A stretch of 64,000 nt of DNA from Massiliimalia timonensis (GCF_900186585.1 NZ_FYDD01000003.1:1054001-1118000), one strand, 5' to 3'; shown: positions 8,960-18,055, counted from the first letter of the stretch. A program made the numbers and translations. The notes: generated by a model from the sequence alone, not told the origin.

Positions 8960-10126
8960 TTAGGATTCGATCAGCACTATCGCATGGGCAGCAATTCCCC
9001 GTTCTTCCCCGGTAAAGCCCAATTTTTCTTCGGTCGTCGCTTTTATGTTTACCGCGTCAAGTCCGACCTTGCAAGCCGTGGCGATTTTTTCCCGCATCTG
9101 GGGCAGAAATTCTGCTAGTTTCGGTTTTTGCGCGATAATGGTCGCGTCAATGTTCCCAACATGATACCCTTGTTTTGCCAAAAGCGCGCAGACGTATTCC
9201 AAAAGCTTGATGCTGTCCGCCCCGGCAAATGCGGGATCAGTGTCCGGAAAATGCTGTCCAATATCACCCAGAGCTGCAGCGCCCAATAAGGCATCCATCA
9301 CTGCATGGACCAGTACATCTGCATCCGAATGCCCCAGCAGCCCTACTGTATGGGAGATCTCCACTCCTCCTAAGATCAATTTCCGTCCTTCTACCAAACG
9401 ATGCACGTCATATCCATGCCCTATTCTCATACGAGATGACTTCCTTTCCTCTTCCTCAAGCAGGGCCCGCGCCACTGCAATATCCTCCGGAGTGGTGAGC
9501 TTCATATTCCGGTAATCCCCCGGCGTCATGTGCACTGGTACCCCAATCGCCTCCACCAGCTGACAATCATCAGTAAAATCAAATTCATGCAAAGCGGCAA
9601 ACTTCATGGCCCGGCGATACAGAGCGATCTCAAAAACCTGCGGTGTTTGAGTTAGGTACAACGTGCTTCTTTGCGGTGTTTCGTCAATGATCCCGTGATG
9701 TACTACCTTAATGGTATCCTTAGACACTACCCCTAAGGTCGCAGCACGGTATTCCAGCGCATCTGCAAAAACGTGTTCCACATCTCTCCGGCGTACCAAC
9801 GGTCTTGCGGCGTCATGGATCGCCACATGGGTGATCTCTTGTCCGCAGGCTTCCACACCTCTGGCCACAGATTCCTGCCGGGTGCTTCCCCCTGCCGTTA
9901 CTTTGATTGGGATCACTTCATTATATTCATCTAGCAGGGATTTCATACGCGAAATTTCTTCTTCTTTTGTCACAACAATGATCTCTGCCACAGAAGGGAT
10001 CTGGGCAAAGGTATGGATGCTGTGTTCCACTACAGTCATGCTGCCAAGATGTAAAAACTGCTTTGGGACGCCGCCCATTCGGGTCCCGCTTCCCGCCGCG
10101 ACCAATATGACCGACACACGAAACAT
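8960..10126 (-). CDS. ispDF: bifunctional IspD/IspF (MEP pathway fusion)
   Basis: 388 residues carrying two MEP-pathway enzymes. Residues 1-225 are IspD (CTP:MEP cytidylyltransferase), with the CTP loop AAGSGTRMG at about 10-18, GGSTRQESV and HDAARPLV. Residues about 232-388 are IspF (MECDP synthase), with metal ligands in [18 protein letters not shown] and IGQHFPD, and the CMP-site motif [10 protein letters not shown]. The pathway skips IspE between these two steps, so fusion does not give direct channelling. An AAGGAGGCACC site precedes the ATG. The gene lies downstream of a short terminated transcript (10197-10337). Confidence 0.96.
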   Translation of the reverse strand: MFRVSVILVAAGSGTRMGGVPKQFLHLGSMTVVEHSIHTFAQIPSVAEIIVVTKEEEISRMKSLLDEYNEVIPIKVTAGGSTRQESVARGVEACGQEITHVAIHDAARPLVRRRDVEHVFADALEYRAATLGVVSKDTIKVVHHGIIDETPQRSTLYLTQTPQVFEIALYRRAMKFAALHEFDFTDDCQLVEAIGVPVHMTPGDYRNMKLTTPEDIAVARALLEEEERKSSRMRIGHGYDVHRLVEGRKLILGGVEISHTVGLLGHSDADVLVHAVMDALLGAAALGDIGQHFPDTDPAFAGADSIKLLEYVCALLAKQGYHVGNIDATIIAQKPKLAEFLPQMREKIATACKVGLDAVNIKATTEEKLGFTGEERGIAAHAIVLIES

Positions 10127-10196
10127 GCTTGGTGCCTCCTTTCAAAACTGTACTTTCATGGTAACATAAAATACCGAAAAAAGAAAGATTTCCATG

Positions 10197-10337
10197 AAAA
10201 AAGGTCCTGCCAAATCAAGCAGGACCCCTTTTCAAAGAAGAAAGAAAATATGGATGGTTAGCAAATTAAAAAACCGGGGCCATTGTCCCCCCGTATCTCT
10301 TTTATCAGGCTATTCGCCTGCTAACAATCTTTTGTTT
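10197..10337 (-). ncRNA. candidate small structured RNA upstream of ispDF
   Basis: A self-contained minus-strand unit without a reading frame of note. It has a near-consensus promoter, a predicted start near 10337, a body that can fold as a three-way junction, and a strong terminator ending at about 10197. In the body, GTTAGCA and TGCTAAC close a junction holding two hairpins, AGGC/GCCT and CGGGG/CCCCG. A pyrimidine-rich single-stranded stretch (TTTTCTTTCTTCTTTG) follows, then the terminator stem GGTCCTGC/GCAGGACC and T6. I do not recognise a known riboswitch or small RNA family. It may be a free small RNA or an attenuated leader of ispDF. Confidence 0.55.
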
Positions 10338-10342
10338 ATCTA

Positions 10343-10371
10343 ATAATACCATGTTATGCGTTATTTGTCAA
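10343..10371 (-). promoter_or_regulatory. consensus promoter of the candidate small RNA
   Basis: Minus strand: a perfect TTGACA (10371-10366), a 17-base spacer and TATTAT (10348-10343). This is one of the strongest-looking promoters in the window. Confidence 0.8.
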
Positions 10372-10393
10372 AGAAAAATTTAACAAAATACAC

Positions 10394-10425
10394 AAAAGAA
10401 CGTTGTTCACTTTTCATGAACAACG
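10394..10425 (-). terminator. terminator after the DUF21/CBS gene
   Basis: CGTTGTTCA and its perfect complement with a 7-base loop, followed on the minus strand by a T-rich run. It separates the DUF21/CBS gene from the small RNA promoter. Confidence 0.7.
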
Positions 10426-10436
10426 CTCCAAATTTC

Positions 10437-11714
10437 CTATTTTTCGGAGATCTTTTCAGTAATTTCTTCCTTTGGGTGAAAAATCACTTCCAATGTCACG
10501 ATCCGTTGATCGGTAACCTCTTTCACTAGGATCTCCATATCGCGGTAAGTGAAAGAAGCGCCTGGCTCGGGGATCCGTTCCAACGTTTCCAAAGCCCAGC
10601 CGGCAAAGGAATTTAGCTCCTCAAAATCCTGTTCCGGGTAATCATAATCGATCTCATCAAAAAAATCTTCTGGGTCCAAATCCCCAGAAACCTGATAACG
10701 GTTCTCCGAAAGCTTCACCACCGGTGTTTCTTCTTCATCGCTTTCGTCCCAGATCTCACCTACCAGCTCTTCAATAATATCTTCTAAGGTAATGATTCCG
10801 ATCGTCCCGCCATACTGGTCAGTTACGATCGCCATATGAGATTTTAAGCGCTGAAGCTCTTTCATCAGTTCTGAAATGAGTTTTTTCGGTGGTACATATA
10901 CCGTATTCTGCATGATCTCGTTCAGTGATACCTGCTGATTCTGAACATAAGCGCGGAAAAAGTCTTTATTGTGGACTACGCCCACAACATGGTCTATACT
11001 ACCGCTGTAAACCGGGAGCCGTGAATAGCCCTCTTCAAAAAATAAGCTTTTCACCCTTTCCGGGTCCTCCTGCTCCTCCACTGCAACAACGTCTACCCGC
11101 GGGGTCAGGATCTCTTCTACTGTGATTTCGTCAAAGTCAAGCGCCGACTGTACCAATTCGCTTTCCTGCTGTTCCAGCACGCCTTCATTTTCACTTTCTT
11201 CAATAATAAACTTCAGCTCCTGCTCCGTAACTGAAGGAGTGCTTTCCCCATTGCGGGTAACCAAATTCGTCAGTTTCAAGAACAAAAAAATCAGCGGAGA
11301 AAAAAGCTTAATAAAGAAATCCAGAATATTAACGACTTTCAATGCCAAGGATTCAGCATTTTGCTTCGCATAGGTTTTCGGCAGGATCTCACCGAAAATA
11401 AGCACCACGATCGTCATAACCAAAGTGGAGATCCCTGCACCAGAAGGGCCAAACCATGTCGTAAAAATAACAGTACCAATAGAAGCGGAAGCAATATTGA
11501 CAATATTATTTCCAATCAGCAGAGCAGACAAAGCCCGATCATACTCGTCAGCGATCCGAATCACCTTGTTAGCCTTTTTATTGCCTGCTGCTGCAATATT
11601 CTTCATACGGATTCGGTTGACTGTTGCAAATGCGGTTTCCGTACCAGAAAAAAATGCAGACATTGCAATCAAAAACACCAACAGCACAAATATAAGCGGC
11701 GGTATATCGCCCAA
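10437..11714 (-). CDS. CNNM/HlyC/CorC family membrane protein
   Basis: About 425 residues. An N-terminal DUF21 membrane domain (four hydrophobic segments within residues 5-135, with the signature FFSGTETAFATVNR) precedes two CBS motifs (about 200-330, ending IITLEDIIEELVGEIWDESDEE) and a C-terminal CorC_HlyC domain. Bacterial relatives act in Mg2+ or Co2+ efflux or stress tolerance. A GTG lies at 11723 but sits directly against AAAGGAG; the in-frame TTG at 11714 has correct spacing. A paralogue occupies the right end of the window. Confidence 0.88.
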   Translation of the reverse strand: MGDIPPLIFVLLVFLIAMSAFFSGTETAFATVNRIRMKNIAAAGNKKANKVIRIADEYDRALSALLIGNNIVNIASASIGTVIFTTWFGPSGAGISTLVMTIVVLIFGEILPKTYAKQNAESLALKVVNILDFFIKLFSPLIFLFLKLTNLVTRNGESTPSVTEQELKFIIEESENEGVLEQQESELVQSALDFDEITVEEILTPRVDVVAVEEQEDPERVKSLFFEEGYSRLPVYSGSIDHVVGVVHNKDFFRAYVQNQQVSLNEIMQNTVYVPPKKLISELMKELQRLKSHMAIVTDQYGGTIGIITLEDIIEELVGEIWDESDEEETPVVKLSENRYQVSGDLDPEDFFDEIDYDYPEQDFEELNSFAGWALETLERIPEPGASFTYRDMEILVKEVTDQRIVTLEVIFHPKEEITEKISEK

Positions 11715-11751
11715 AATAAACACGCTCCTTTAAAAGCATAAATTTATAATT

Positions 11752-11780
11752 ATTTTAGCAAAGTTCACAGAAATTGTCAA
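11752..11780 (-). promoter_or_regulatory. promoter of the DUF21/CBS gene
   Basis: Minus strand TTGACA, a 17-base spacer and TAAAAT. It is back to back with the DUF4364 promoter; the two -35 boxes are about 20 bases apart. Confidence 0.75.
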
Positions 11781-11801
11781 GAACATCGCACTTATCTTTG
11801 G

Positions 11802-11830
11802 TTGACAATCCCCTTTTTCCTCAGTATACT
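11802..11830 (+). promoter_or_regulatory. promoter of the DUF4364 gene
   Basis: TTGACA (11802-11807), a 17-base spacer and TATACT (11825-11830), 30 bases before the start codon. Confidence 0.8.
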
Positions 11831-11860
11831 GAAATTAAGAAGAAAGGAGCGTGAAGGGAA

Positions 11861-12415
11861 ATGCCGAACCCCCCCAGTCCACTAGCTGCCGGCGTATCGC
11901 CGGATGGCTTTCAAAACGTCCACGAGGTCCGAATTCTGATCTGCGATCTACTGGACACTCTCCAAGAACCAGTTTCCAAAAGCGATCTGGCTTTATTGTT
12001 TCAGGAAAATAATCTTGTCAATTTCTTTACCTTGTCCACCGCATTGGCCCAGCTTTTGCAGGAAGGGCAACTTTCCGCCGTACCGGAATTAGAAGAAACT
12101 TACCAGCTTAACCCTCTAGGACGGGAAGCCGCGCATTTTCTGGCGCATACCCTTCCCCGTTCTGTCCGGGAGCATCTTGCACAATCAGCCAAACAGCTTT
12201 TGGCACGCCGCAAGCTGGAACGCGAAAACGAAGTGGCGATCAAGGAAGTACTTAACGGCTATCAGGTACAGGTCGTAATGCATGACACGGATATGGACCT
12301 GCTCCGCCTGGACTTGTTCGTTCCTGACAAAGCGCAGGCAGAAGCAGTTCAAGAAAAGGTTTTACAGGATCCTGCCGCTTTCTATACACAGATCATAGAC
12401 TTTTTAACAAAATGA
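11861..12415 (+). CDS. DUF4364 family protein
   Basis: A 184-residue cytoplasmic protein with the two-part layout of DUF4364: an N-terminal winged-helix-like section (about residues 20-85, VRILICDLLDTL to LSAVPELEETYQLNPLG), then a basic helix and a C-terminal beta-rich part (YQVQVVMHDTDMDLLRLDLFVP). The family is conserved in Clostridia and is thought to be a transcription regulator, but no target is known. AAGGAG and GAAGGGAA sites precede the ATG. It is a single-gene unit with a strong promoter and a terminator. Confidence 0.82.
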   Translation: MPNPPSPLAAGVSPDGFQNVHEVRILICDLLDTLQEPVSKSDLALLFQENNLVNFFTLSTALAQLLQEGQLSAVPELEETYQLNPLGREAAHFLAHTLPRSVREHLAQSAKQLLARRKLERENEVAIKEVLNGYQVQVVMHDTDMDLLRLDLFVPDKAQAEAVQEKVLQDPAAFYTQIIDFLTK

Positions 12416-12420
12416 CCCAC

Positions 12421-12460
12421 AAAAATACTCCGCAGGTTGATCTCCTGCGGAGTATTTTTT
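12421..12460. terminator. bidirectional intrinsic terminator
   Basis: AAAAATACTCCGCAGG and its complement around a 7-base loop. It serves DUF4364 and the convergent surface-protein gene. Confidence 0.88.
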
Positions 12461-12476
12461 AATGAAGGCATGTCTG

Positions 12477-14327
12477 CTAACAGCCCTTTTTCAGTTTTTT
12501 ACGTGCTATAACCACCAATGACCCTGAAGATGCCAAAAGCAGAGAGGCTAAAATAGCTGATCCCAACGGGTCTCCGGTCTTGGGATTTGCAGTGTGTTCC
12601 GTTTTTTCATGATCCTGTTCCGGTTCAAAGGTTTCTTCAGAAGGCTTTTCCGGCTGCTCTGGTTCTTCCGGGATTGGGAGAACCGGTGTTTTTTCCCACT
12701 GCGCATACAGTGCAATCGCTTCATTCCCCATGGTGAATACATCGTTTTCCGCGTAGGAAGTTCCTGTCCCGTCTGGGGCGGTATTCCAGCCCTGAAATGT
12801 AAATCCCTCTTTAACAAGATCCCCTGCTCCGCTCACGGTTACAGTATCTCCTGTTAGATAACTTTTTACTTCTGGTAAATTCCCCCCGGTATTGCCGTTC
12901 CCATAATAAGTAACTGTAGAGGCAACTGGCTTTTGAATAGTAAGCTTTACTTCCAAGATCTCTCCGGCAAAATCGGTATAATTGTCCCCATTAGCCTGTT
13001 CAGAAAAGAACCCCAAAGTATAGCTCCCGGCAGGAATCCCCTTTAAAGGAACAATTAGGTCCCCAGATGCATTGGTCGAGCTATCAGCGATCTTCCCATA
13101 TCGGATAATCTTTCCGTCCTGATCCAATAAGATACAAGAAACATATTGGTTTTTCCCAGTCTTCGCATTGGAATAAGAAAATGTCAAGGTGGAATCCACC
13201 AGAGCAGTTCTGGCATCTAATTCTTCTTTAGGAACAGAAAGTGTCTGATCGTTGTCTTTCATGGTAAATTTGATGGTGCTGTCTGCGGGAAGTGCAGGGA
13301 TCTGATAAAGTGCATCCCCGATCATGGCAGTACTTTTGATCCCCGTTGCATCAGAGGTAAATAAAATATCGGAAATATCCCAATTAAACGCCGGACGTAC
13401 AGGGCCGGTCAAATCTTCATTGGGGATCAGTCTGTCGGAATTCGGGTCTTCCTGCTGATGAGCAGAATACAAGCTGTTGGGTATGACGATACCATTATAC
13501 CCAAATAAAATATCCATCAGCCCGTTTCCTGAAGGCGTACGGGAATGGAACAGTTCAAAATAATTTTCAGCGGGGGTATTGGCAATCATCTTATATTCCG
13601 CGGTCGATAACGGCCATAGCTTTTGATCCGGAATGTCTTTTCCCTCAATTCCATCGGCACTGGTCAAAGTCCTTGGAACCATTCTTTCAGATTCTCCGGA
13701 AAGCATATATTCTGTAGAGGAGGCGATTTCCTCCATCCTCTGCTGTAAAGAACCTCCATAATAATCTGTTGGTTCAGTAAAGCCCTGTTCCCCATCTTGG
13801 GCATCAGCATCCACCTCGTAATATAACGCACGGTTTAATTCTTTCTTATATGTTCCATTTTGAGTATCATCCGGCATCATCGGGTTGATCACTGTTCCAG
13901 ATGAACCCAGATACAGAACCCATCTTTTCCCCCAGTGCTCCTGAAATTGTTCAAAATTCCCATTGCCGTCTCCTTCCAGGAACGCATAGTCTCGGAAAGG
14001 ATACCAACCGTAACGCAGATCTTCATCCTTTCCACTATACTCATCCAGCTTATGGAGCAGGGTCACATTGTTTTCATTCCCGGCTTCACTGTGAATCCCA
14101 GAGCCGTTGTATCCAGCTACATACCATTCTTCTCCGCCCACGCCTATGGTTGTAACATGATCCCCTTCTGCCGTAGGAATAATTTCTGCCGGGCGGCCAA
14201 ACCAGATGCTTTGTGTACCCTCCCCGGCTTCCTGTGCGGATACGGCTGGCATTGCACCTAACCTCCCTCCGCCGACTATTACCGCAGAAGCAAGGAATAC
14301 GGAAAGGATTCTCCTTAAATGTTTCAT
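12477..14327 (-). CDS. cell-wall anchored surface protein with InlB-type repeat
   Basis: 616 residues from the ATG at 14327 (AGAGGAG upstream). A signal peptide (about 1-30, with ILSVFLASAVIVGG) is followed by a large unrecognised extracellular region containing short Trp-rich motifs (WPLSTAEYKMI, RPAFNWDISDILF). A beta domain (about 395-480) and a Listeria-Bacteroides repeat (VTYYGNGNTGG to ALYAQW, about 483-560) come next, then an acidic Pro/Glu linker. It ends with the sortase-like signal NPKTG, a membrane helix and a basic tail (RKKLKKGC). NPKTG rather than LPXTG suggests a class variant of sortase. The ligand is unknown. Confidence 0.85.
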   Translation of the reverse strand: MKHLRRILSVFLASAVIVGGGRLGAMPAVSAQEAGEGTQSIWFGRPAEIIPTAEGDHVTTIGVGGEEWYVAGYNGSGIHSEAGNENNVTLLHKLDEYSGKDEDLRYGWYPFRDYAFLEGDGNGNFEQFQEHWGKRWVLYLGSSGTVINPMMPDDTQNGTYKKELNRALYYEVDADAQDGEQGFTEPTDYYGGSLQQRMEEIASSTEYMLSGESERMVPRTLTSADGIEGKDIPDQKLWPLSTAEYKMIANTPAENYFELFHSRTPSGNGLMDILFGYNGIVIPNSLYSAHQQEDPNSDRLIPNEDLTGPVRPAFNWDISDILFTSDATGIKSTAMIGDALYQIPALPADSTIKFTMKDNDQTLSVPKEELDARTALVDSTLTFSYSNAKTGKNQYVSCILLDQDGKIIRYGKIADSSTNASGDLIVPLKGIPAGSYTLGFFSEQANGDNYTDFAGEILEVKLTIQKPVASTVTYYGNGNTGGNLPEVKSYLTGDTVTVSGAGDLVKEGFTFQGWNTAPDGTGTSYAENDVFTMGNEAIALYAQWEKTPVLPIPEEPEQPEKPSEETFEPEQDHEKTEHTANPKTGDPLGSAILASLLLASSGSLVVIARKKLKKGC

Positions 14328-14403
14328 TTTGTCTTCTCCTCTCTTTTTGCATAACCTAAAGTTTTTCTTGCATTGTAAAAAAAGAGAATTAGACATAAAA
14401 AAA

Positions 14404-14425
14404 GCGCCTAAAACAGGCGCAATTA
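14404..14425 (-). terminator. short hairpin terminator
   Basis: GCGCCT and AGGCGC around a 5-base loop, followed on the minus strand by seven T. It lies just upstream of the surface-protein gene and may be a second stop for the ispH operon. Confidence 0.6.
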
Positions 14426-14515
14426 TAAATATTTCTGTTGAACGAAAAACATTGCTTTTTCTTGCAGAGATCCCATATTTTAGGAATTCGAAAACACAAC
14501 TTCCTATTCTGTTTC

Positions 14516-14547
14516 AAACAGCCGCCGTATTCCACGGCGGCTGTTTT
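14516..14547. terminator. terminator of the cmk-plsC-ispH operon
   Basis: AAACAGCCGCCGT and its complement around a 5-base loop, with T-rich flanks, 40 bases past the ispH-S1 stop codon. Confidence 0.85.
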
Positions 14548-14586
14548 GTACAACAGTAAAACGAAAATCGTGCTTTCTCCGGAATA

Positions 14587-16623
14587 TTATTCCTCTTCTG
14601 CCACAGCTGCTTCGATTTCAGCCGCCATTTCTTCGGAGATCACACCATCTTCAGAAGAGTACACGACATCGCTGTCGCCCTCTTTGGCAATCTTCTGGTC
14701 TTCTTCCGGAAGAAGCGCTCTCATAGACAGGCTGACGCGTTTTGCATCATAGTTGATGTCAATGATCTTCACTTCAACTTCCTGGCCGATTTCCAAAATA
14801 TCAGAAATCTTTTCAACTCTCTGGTTTGCGATCTGAGAAATATGGATCAATCCATCGATTCCCGGAATGATCTCAGCAAACGCACCATAGTTGGTAAAGG
14901 AAACGATTTTAACCTTCACAACATCGTCGATCTTATAATCGCGTTTGAAAATTTCCCACGGGTTATCTTCAGATTTCTTGTAACCCAAAGAAATTCTGCG
15001 TTTTTCCGGATCTAGGTCTTTCACATAAACTTCTACAATATCGCCAACGTTTACGATCTCAGACGGATGTTTGATCTTGGACCAAGACAATTCAGTGATG
15101 TGGATCATGCCGTCAACGCCGCCCAAATCAACAAATGCGCCGTAAGAGGTCAGGGATTTTACTTCTCCCTTATAGATCTTGCCGACTTCAACTTCGGACC
15201 AGAACTTTTCTTCTTTCTCTTTCTTATCGCTTTCCAAAACTGCACGGACAGAACCCAAAGCTCTGTTTCGTCTTTCGTTGACTTCTAAGATCTTGAACTG
15301 AACCTCTGTTTTCAGCAGGGTGTTCAAATCTTCTACACGCTTGTCAGAAACCTGGGAAGCAGGAATAAATACTTTTGTATGGTTGGAAAGCACCAATACG
15401 CCGCCCTTTACAACATTTACAACAGTACCGGTCAAAACGGTGCCGTCTTCTGCTGCTTTTTTGATTTCTTCAAACCCTGCAACTGCATCGCAACGTTTTT
15501 TACTCAATGTAACAATGCCTTCCTGGTCATTGACTTTCAGTACAACCAGTTCGATTTCGTCGCCTTTGGATACCACATCAGAGGTTGCCTGACTTGGATC
15601 ATCAGTCAGCTCATCAGCCGGAACGATCCCAGCCTGCTTCGCACCAATATCCACATGGACTTCATTTGGAGCGATCGTTGTTACGATGCCTTTTACCCTT
15701 TTCCCGTTATATAATTTTTCGGACTCCAAAGATTGCTCAAAAAGGGTAGCAAAGTCCATTTCTCCTTCTTGCTTGTTTAACATTTCACTCATGGTTTTAA
15801 GAACCTCCTTAATGATATAAGCCGGCGTCGAAGCCCCGGCAGTAACGCCAATGGAAGCATATTGACAAAGCGGCGGAAGTTTGTCCAGTTCCTCTGCAGT
15901 TTCTAACAAATAAGTTTCCGCAAATTCAGCACAGACTTCTTTGAGTTTTTTTGTGTTGGAACTTTCTTTTCCGCCTATCACGATCATCAGATCATTTTGC
16001 TGTGCCAGCAAAACAGCTTCTGCTTGACGTTCATTAGTCGCATTACATATTGTATCAAAAAAAACAAGATTTGTACAGAGATTTTTTACAATTTCTACGC
16101 ATTTTCTCCATAAATTCGCATGAAATGTGGTCTGTGCGACCATAATCGCTGGTTTTTTGATATTTTTAAGGACTTCCAGCAGTTCCTGTTCGTCTTTCAC
16201 AACGTAACATTCCCCTTGGCAATGTCCCTGAATGCCTAACACTTCGGGGTGGTTTTTATCCCCCGCAATAATAATCGTTTCTCCCGCAGCGGAATGCTCC
16301 GCCACGATTTTGTGAATCTTCGCTACAAACGGGCAGGTCGCGTCCACCAAATGGATCCCCGGTCTTTCCAGCTCTTCATAAACCTGCTGCCCGACCCCAT
16401 GCGACCGGATCACGACTGTATCCCCAGACCGGGCCTGCTGAGGGCTGTCCAAAATAGAAACCCCTTTTTGAGAAAGATCGTCCACAAGCTGCGGGTTATG
16501 GATGATCGGGCCTAAGGTTTTCACTGACGTTACTTCTTCCACCAGATGATAAACCAGGTCTACCGCCCGGTTCACACCAAAGCAGAAGCCTGCGGTCTTT
16601 GCTACGGTAATAGTTGGTTTCAT
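14587..16623 (-). CDS. ispH: IspH (HMBPP reductase) fused to S1 RNA-binding domains
   Basis: 678 residues. Residues 1-285 are 4-hydroxy-3-methylbut-2-enyl diphosphate reductase, the last MEP-pathway enzyme, with the three [4Fe-4S] cysteines at about 14 (GFCFGVNRA), 97 (DATCPFV) and 193 (TICNATNE), and HPEVLGIQGH. Residues about 300-650 hold four S1/OB domains like ribosomal protein S1, the last two with SYGAFVDLGG and NYGAFAEIIPG motifs. The tail is acidic. This fusion is typical of Clostridia and may supply an S1-like function. It overlaps the plsC stop by 4 bases and is the last gene of cmk-plsC-ispH. Confidence 0.96.
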   Translation of the reverse strand: MKPTITVAKTAGFCFGVNRAVDLVYHLVEEVTSVKTLGPIIHNPQLVDDLSQKGVSILDSPQQARSGDTVVIRSHGVGQQVYEELERPGIHLVDATCPFVAKIHKIVAEHSAAGETIIIAGDKNHPEVLGIQGHCQGECYVVKDEQELLEVLKNIKKPAIMVAQTTFHANLWRKCVEIVKNLCTNLVFFDTICNATNERQAEAVLLAQQNDLMIVIGGKESSNTKKLKEVCAEFAETYLLETAEELDKLPPLCQYASIGVTAGASTPAYIIKEVLKTMSEMLNKQEGEMDFATLFEQSLESEKLYNGKRVKGIVTTIAPNEVHVDIGAKQAGIVPADELTDDPSQATSDVVSKGDEIELVVLKVNDQEGIVTLSKKRCDAVAGFEEIKKAAEDGTVLTGTVVNVVKGGVLVLSNHTKVFIPASQVSDKRVEDLNTLLKTEVQFKILEVNERRNRALGSVRAVLESDKKEKEEKFWSEVEVGKIYKGEVKSLTSYGAFVDLGGVDGMIHITELSWSKIKHPSEIVNVGDIVEVYVKDLDPEKRRISLGYKKSEDNPWEIFKRDYKIDDVVKVKIVSFTNYGAFAEIIPGIDGLIHISQIANQRVEKISDILEIGQEVEVKIIDINYDAKRVSLSMRALLPEEDQKIAKEGDSDVVYSSEDGVISEEMAAEIEAAVAEEE

Positions 16624-17240
16624 GAATTTTTACTTCCCGATTCTTCCCACAAGGCGCACACGGCATCCCTTACCAAATTGCTCGCCGCTTTGATGGTTCG
16701 GGGTTTCTTAATATCAACCTGCAACGCGCCGTTGGGAATTGGTGCTCCATAGCGGATCACTACCCTGCTCCGAAACTTTGCGCAGTTTTCAAAATAGATA
16801 GCAGTCGGCACGATATCAGCGCCGGTCTGTGCCGCTACAACGATTGCTCCGGATTTAAAGCGCATGATCTCGCCGGTTTTGGAGCGCGTTCCTTCCGGAA
16901 ACAGAGCCAGCACATCGCCGTGCTTCACCGTATCCACTGCCTTTTCAATCGCAGAGGAATCCCCTGTTCCCCGGGACACCGGAAAAGCACCCAACCGTTT
17001 AATGATCGGCCCTAAAAGCTTATTGGAAAACAGTTCCGCTTTCGCCATAAAATTCACCTGGCGTTTCATACGGATCCCAACAAGGACAGGATCCAAATAG
17101 GTACGGTGATTCGCCACCACGATATAGCCGCCCTCTGCCGGCAGGTTCTCTACACCGTGCACCTCTATCCGAAACCACAATGTAAGGGCACCATTGCAGA
17201 CCGCCTTGGCAAAGCGGTAGAACTTTGTCATTTTACTCAC
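16620..17240 (-). CDS. plsC: 1-acyl-sn-glycerol-3-phosphate acyltransferase
   Basis: A 206-residue membrane-associated enzyme that acylates lysophosphatidic acid to phosphatidic acid. The acyltransferase motifs are NHRTYLDP (the HX4D catalytic box, near residue 44), FPVSRG, and FPEGTRSKTG (substrate box). A hydrophobic N-terminus (FAKAVCNGALTLWFRI) should bind the membrane. The GTG at 17240 is used because GGAG lies 9 bases upstream. It is coupled to ispH-S1 and follows cmk by 12 bases. Confidence 0.92.
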   Translation of the reverse strand: MSKMTKFYRFAKAVCNGALTLWFRIEVHGVENLPAEGGYIVVANHRTYLDPVLVGIRMKRQVNFMAKAELFSNKLLGPIIKRLGAFPVSRGTGDSSAIEKAVDTVKHGDVLALFPEGTRSKTGEIMRFKSGAIVVAAQTGADIVPTAIYFENCAKFRSRVVIRYGAPIPNGALQVDIKKPRTIKAASNLVRDAVCALWEESGSKNS

Positions 17241-17252
17241 AGCAAGTTACTC

Positions 17253-17924
17253 CTACTCCAAGCCTAATCTGTTGCGGATGATCCGCTGCAATAAATCAAT
17301 GGATTCCGCCAGGGTGTTCCCCGTCGTGTCGACCAAAAGCGCATCCTCTGCTTGGCGCAAAGGCGCGATCTTCCGATGCGAATCATTATAGTCACGCTGT
17401 TTGATCTCTTCTAGCAGCTGGTCAAAATCCACGATCGTGCCGGACTCTAACAGCTGCTGGTACCGGCGTTTTGCACGGTCTTCCGCAGTAGCAGTCAAGA
17501 AAATTTTCAAATCGGCATTTGGCAGCACTACCGTGCCAATATCCCGGCCGTCCATGATCACATCATTATTGCGCGCGATCTCCTGCTGCAGGTCAAATAA
17601 AAATTCCCGCACCTTTGGGACTGCAGAAACCTCGGATGCAAACATCGAAACCTCCGGTGTGCGGATATAATCGGAAACATCTTCCCCATTCAGGAAAACC
17701 CGCTGTTCCCCATTGATAAAGCGCAGTTCTACATGGATCTTTTGAAGCGCTTTTATAATATCTTCTTCCTTTTTAGTGGACAGGCCAAAATGGTCGACCG
17801 CATATCCAATGGTGCGGTACAACGCCCCGGTATCCACGTAAATGAAACCCAATTCTGCCGCCGTTCTTCTGGCGATCGTACTTTTTCCGGCACCCGCAGG
17901 TCCGTCAATGGCAATGGCTCTCAT
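17253..17924 (-). CDS. cmk: cytidylate kinase
   Basis: Phosphorylates CMP and dCMP with ATP; cytoplasmic. 223 residues with the P-loop GPAGAGKSTIA (about 8-18), YVDTGALYR, MDGRDIGTVVLPNA and a lid region TAEDRAKRRYQQL, all standard for bacterial Cmk. An AAGGAGAAG site lies before the ATG. It is the first gene of cmk-plsC-ispH. Confidence 0.96.
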   Translation of the reverse strand: MRAIAIDGPAGAGKSTIARRTAAELGFIYVDTGALYRTIGYAVDHFGLSTKKEEDIIKALQKIHVELRFINGEQRVFLNGEDVSDYIRTPEVSMFASEVSAVPKVREFLFDLQQEIARNNDVIMDGRDIGTVVLPNADLKIFLTATAEDRAKRRYQQLLESGTIVDFDQLLEEIKQRDYNDSHRKIAPLRQAEDALLVDTTGNTLAESIDLLQRIIRNRLGLE

Positions 17925-17972
17925 ATTTTCTTCTCCTTATAAAACAGAATCCCCGATTCTGCATATAAATTT

Positions 17973-18001
17973 ATTTTACACCGTTTTTTCCTGTTTGTAA
18001 A
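17973..18001 (-). promoter_or_regulatory. promoter of the cmk operon
   Basis: Minus strand TTTACA, a 17-base spacer and TAAAAT. The 5' leader then contains a small inverted repeat, CAGAATC/GATTCTG, at about 17945-17961. Confidence 0.7.
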
Positions 18002-18055
18002 GCCATTCTTTAGAATTTCATGAAATTTTTCCAGAAAAAACCAATAGCTTTCCCT

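Noticed and set aside
13901-14261. Plus-strand frames opposite the surface-protein gene
   Set aside because: They are antisense to a long, well-supported gene and have no ribosome binding sites or recognisable products.
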